From Gemmata massiliana (lineage in GTDB: Bacteria > Planctomycetota > Planctomycetia > Gemmatales > Gemmataceae): 64,000 nucleotides of DNA. Below, one piece after another: positions 62,474 to 64,000 of this stretch. Positions within the stretch are counted from its first letter, which is position 1, and each line of letters starts with the position of its first letter. A model generated the notes under the pieces. It saw only the letters and a program-made list of their open reading frames with translations, made no database searches and was not told where the DNA came from. Location of the stretch: assembly GCF_901538265.1 (NCBI RefSeq), contig NZ_LR593886.1, forward strand, positions 3,989,738 through 4,053,737, given 5' to 3'. A program made the translations under genes and the position numbers.

Positions 62474-63950
62474 CGCTCGCGTCCCCGTGAGCAACGTGTC
62501 CGCGGACTTGCCGGCCGCATCAAACAGGCACACCTTCCCCCCGCTGGTCGCGACCGCGGTGGTCTTGCCGTCGGGGGCGAACGTGACCCCGACCGCGGTC
62601 TCGTTCTCGAGTTTGACGGACCAAATCTCCTTTGCGGTACCCGTTTCGAAAACGACGAGTTGGTTCGTGTTCGCGGTACCGACGGCGAGCCTCGCGCCGT
62701 CCGGGCTGAACCGGACGGCGGGGTCGGCGTTGCGAACCTGGACCCGGCCCGGTAGCACCGTCTGGGCGAGCACGGCGCCGGTCGCGCCATCGATTTGCCA
62801 CACGTCACCGGTCATCTGTGGGCTCTGCCCTGCGGCCACGATCTTGCCCCGGGGGCGAACGCGACGCGGTTGAACCCGCCCTCCTTCCGCCGCACGATGA
62901 AAAGGCGCTTCCCAGTCGCCCCGTCCCACACGCACACCGTGCCGTCGGACCCGGTGGAGGCGATCCGCGCCCCGTCGGCCGAGAAGCAGATGTCGTACAC
63001 CCACCCGCCGTGCCGCAGGTGGGGCGAACCGAGTCTCGCGACCGCGCCCGCGGGGAGCGGAACCTGGTCGCCCTCTCGTGCCGTCGCGGGGAGCGGCATT
63101 GTGTCCGCGTGCCGCGTGAGTGCCGGGGGCGTTCGGGCCGGTTCGTTTGCCGTGAGCACCAAGCCGACCGTGCAGACAACTGACAGCCCTACCGCGAGCG
63201 CGACGCGCAGGTTCGCAGAAACAACGGCAGGGGTCGCACGCGCGGCTAGCGCTCGCACGGTCGGGGAGAGGGCGGCGGGGCGCGCGGCCCGTACCATCGC
63301 GGCCCGCGCCGATTCTGGCAGCGCGACCGCGGCTCCCGCGCTCGCCGGCACCACCCCGCGGGCCGTGAGCCAGGCGCGGAGCCGTTGCCGGGCGCGCGTG
63401 AGGCGCGACTCGACCGTCCCGACCGGGCACCCTAATTCCGCGGCGGCCTCGGCGTTGGTCCGGCCCTCGAGTTCGCACAGCACAAACGGCAGCCGGAGCT
63501 TGTCCGGGAGCCGGTTCAGCCCGGAATCGAGCAGCGCGCGGACCTCGCGCGCGCACGCCTCGCGGAACGGCCCCGGTCGGCGGTCGGGCGCATCGGGGTG
63601 AGCGGCCGACAACCGGTGCGCGGACCGGCGCGCGGCACTCAGATCGAACGCGGCGCGCACCGCGACGCGGTGGAGCCAGGCGGCGAGGGCGGGCCGGACC
63701 CGGAGCCGGGCGGCGTGCTCGGCGAGGGCAACGAACGCGGCTTGGCACGCATCCTCGGCGGCGGCGCGGTCGGGATCGAGTACCCGCCGGCACGCGCCCC
63801 ACACCATCGCCCCGTGGCGCCACACGAGCAACTCGAACGCGGCCTGATCGCCGGACCGGACGAACGGTCGAGCAGGTCGGTGTCAGCAACAATATCGGGA
63901 CTGGGGGTGATCCTGCGGACGAGCGCAGCAAGGGGGGGAGTGGCCGACAT
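62474..63950 (-). pseudogene. Sigma-70/WD40 fusion protein, frameshifted and truncated
   Basis: MSATPPLAALVRRITPSPDI starts the protein at 63950. A missing base near 63862 shifts to FVRSGDQAAFELLVWRHGAM VW. An ECF-type sigma domain (LPDKLRLPFVLCELEGRTNA EAAAELGCPVGTVESRL) is followed by a membrane segment (VALAVGLSVVCTVGLVLTA) and WD40 repeats (YDICFSADGARIASTGSDGT VCVWDGATGKRL). Near 62857 another one-base G loss shifts frame again into VGTANTNQLVVFETGTAKEI W. It is cut by the IS630 remnant. Such sigma-WD40 fusions are typical of Gemmataceae. Confidence 0.75.
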
Positions 63951-64000
63951 GGGTGCCTCCGGTTGGGATCATTTTTCCGCAAAGAAAGACGCCCGGCGAC

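Noticed and set aside
62060-63982. Leftward open frame of 640 codons
   Set aside because: A mosaic of the sigma-WD40 antisense frames, a WD40 piece and the IS630 remnant; not one gene.
1-64000. CRISPR array
   Set aside because: No regularly spaced direct repeats of 24-40 bases were seen, and no cas genes.

Overview
This high-GC window looks like a chromosome segment from a Gemmataceae planctomycete (Gemmata or a near relative). The main evidence is a set of planctomycete-typical proteins. These include the family ending in IFGNPFRP...HCRGPGPHVRGCWVVDL (13.1 kb), a sigma-70 factor fused to WD40 repeats (62.5-63.95 kb), a DUF1580-like excisionase, planctomycete-type tyrosine integrases, and DUF6134/DUF6268-like secreted proteins. 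No rRNA, complete tRNA or CRISPR array was seen.

Layout. 0-7.4 kb: partition-like and phage-like genes (an HTH protein, a ParB-TOPRIM fusion, a broken ParB, an orphan structural-looking ORF), interleaved with a DUF1328/YsnF stress pair. 7.5-17.5 kb: mostly intact housekeeping or envelope genes (thioester-reductase-like SDR, secreted DUF6134 protein, DUF6268 barrel, cupin/JmjC protein, class C beta-lactamase-like hydrolase, ArsR regulator). 17.5-29.2 kb: a mobile block with small plasmid-like genes around a divergent operator-promoter, a truncated P63C protein, a tyrosine recombinase, a zinc-motif protein divergent from a type IIG restriction-modification enzyme, and a complete IS701-like element. 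29.7-33.4 kb: a second integrative element beside the 3' part of a tRNA-Phe gene (decayed integrase, DUF1580-like protein, primase-polymerase, broken helicase).

33.4-37.06 kb: remains of a Dnd DNA phosphorothioation locus, with the Dnd-associated methyltransferase facing divergently from dndC-dndD. Every gene is frameshifted and dndD is cut off against an inverted fragment of a glycoside hydrolase gene. 38-51 kb: a mixture of HxlR regulators, short-chain dehydrogenases, a trans-aconitate methyltransferase split by a deleted IS256, SUMF1, propeller, DUF899, AlkD-like and aldo/keto reductase genes. It also holds a decayed second copy of the DUF1328/YsnF pair. 51-57.2 kb: gene remnants, an IS3 element, a decayed integrase and an internally deleted IS. 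57.5-64 kb: an OprB-type porin, an amidohydrolase, an ECF-like sigma factor with a small zinc-finger protein, a DUF417 membrane protein, an IS630 remnant and a sigma-WD40 gene.

Broken reading frames are concentrated after about 32 kb. Several of the breaks are one-base changes in runs of G, so some could be sequence errors. Others (long deletions, nonsense codons, IS insertions with target duplications, fusions) are real structural decay. All functional assignments come from motifs read by eye; no database search was run.
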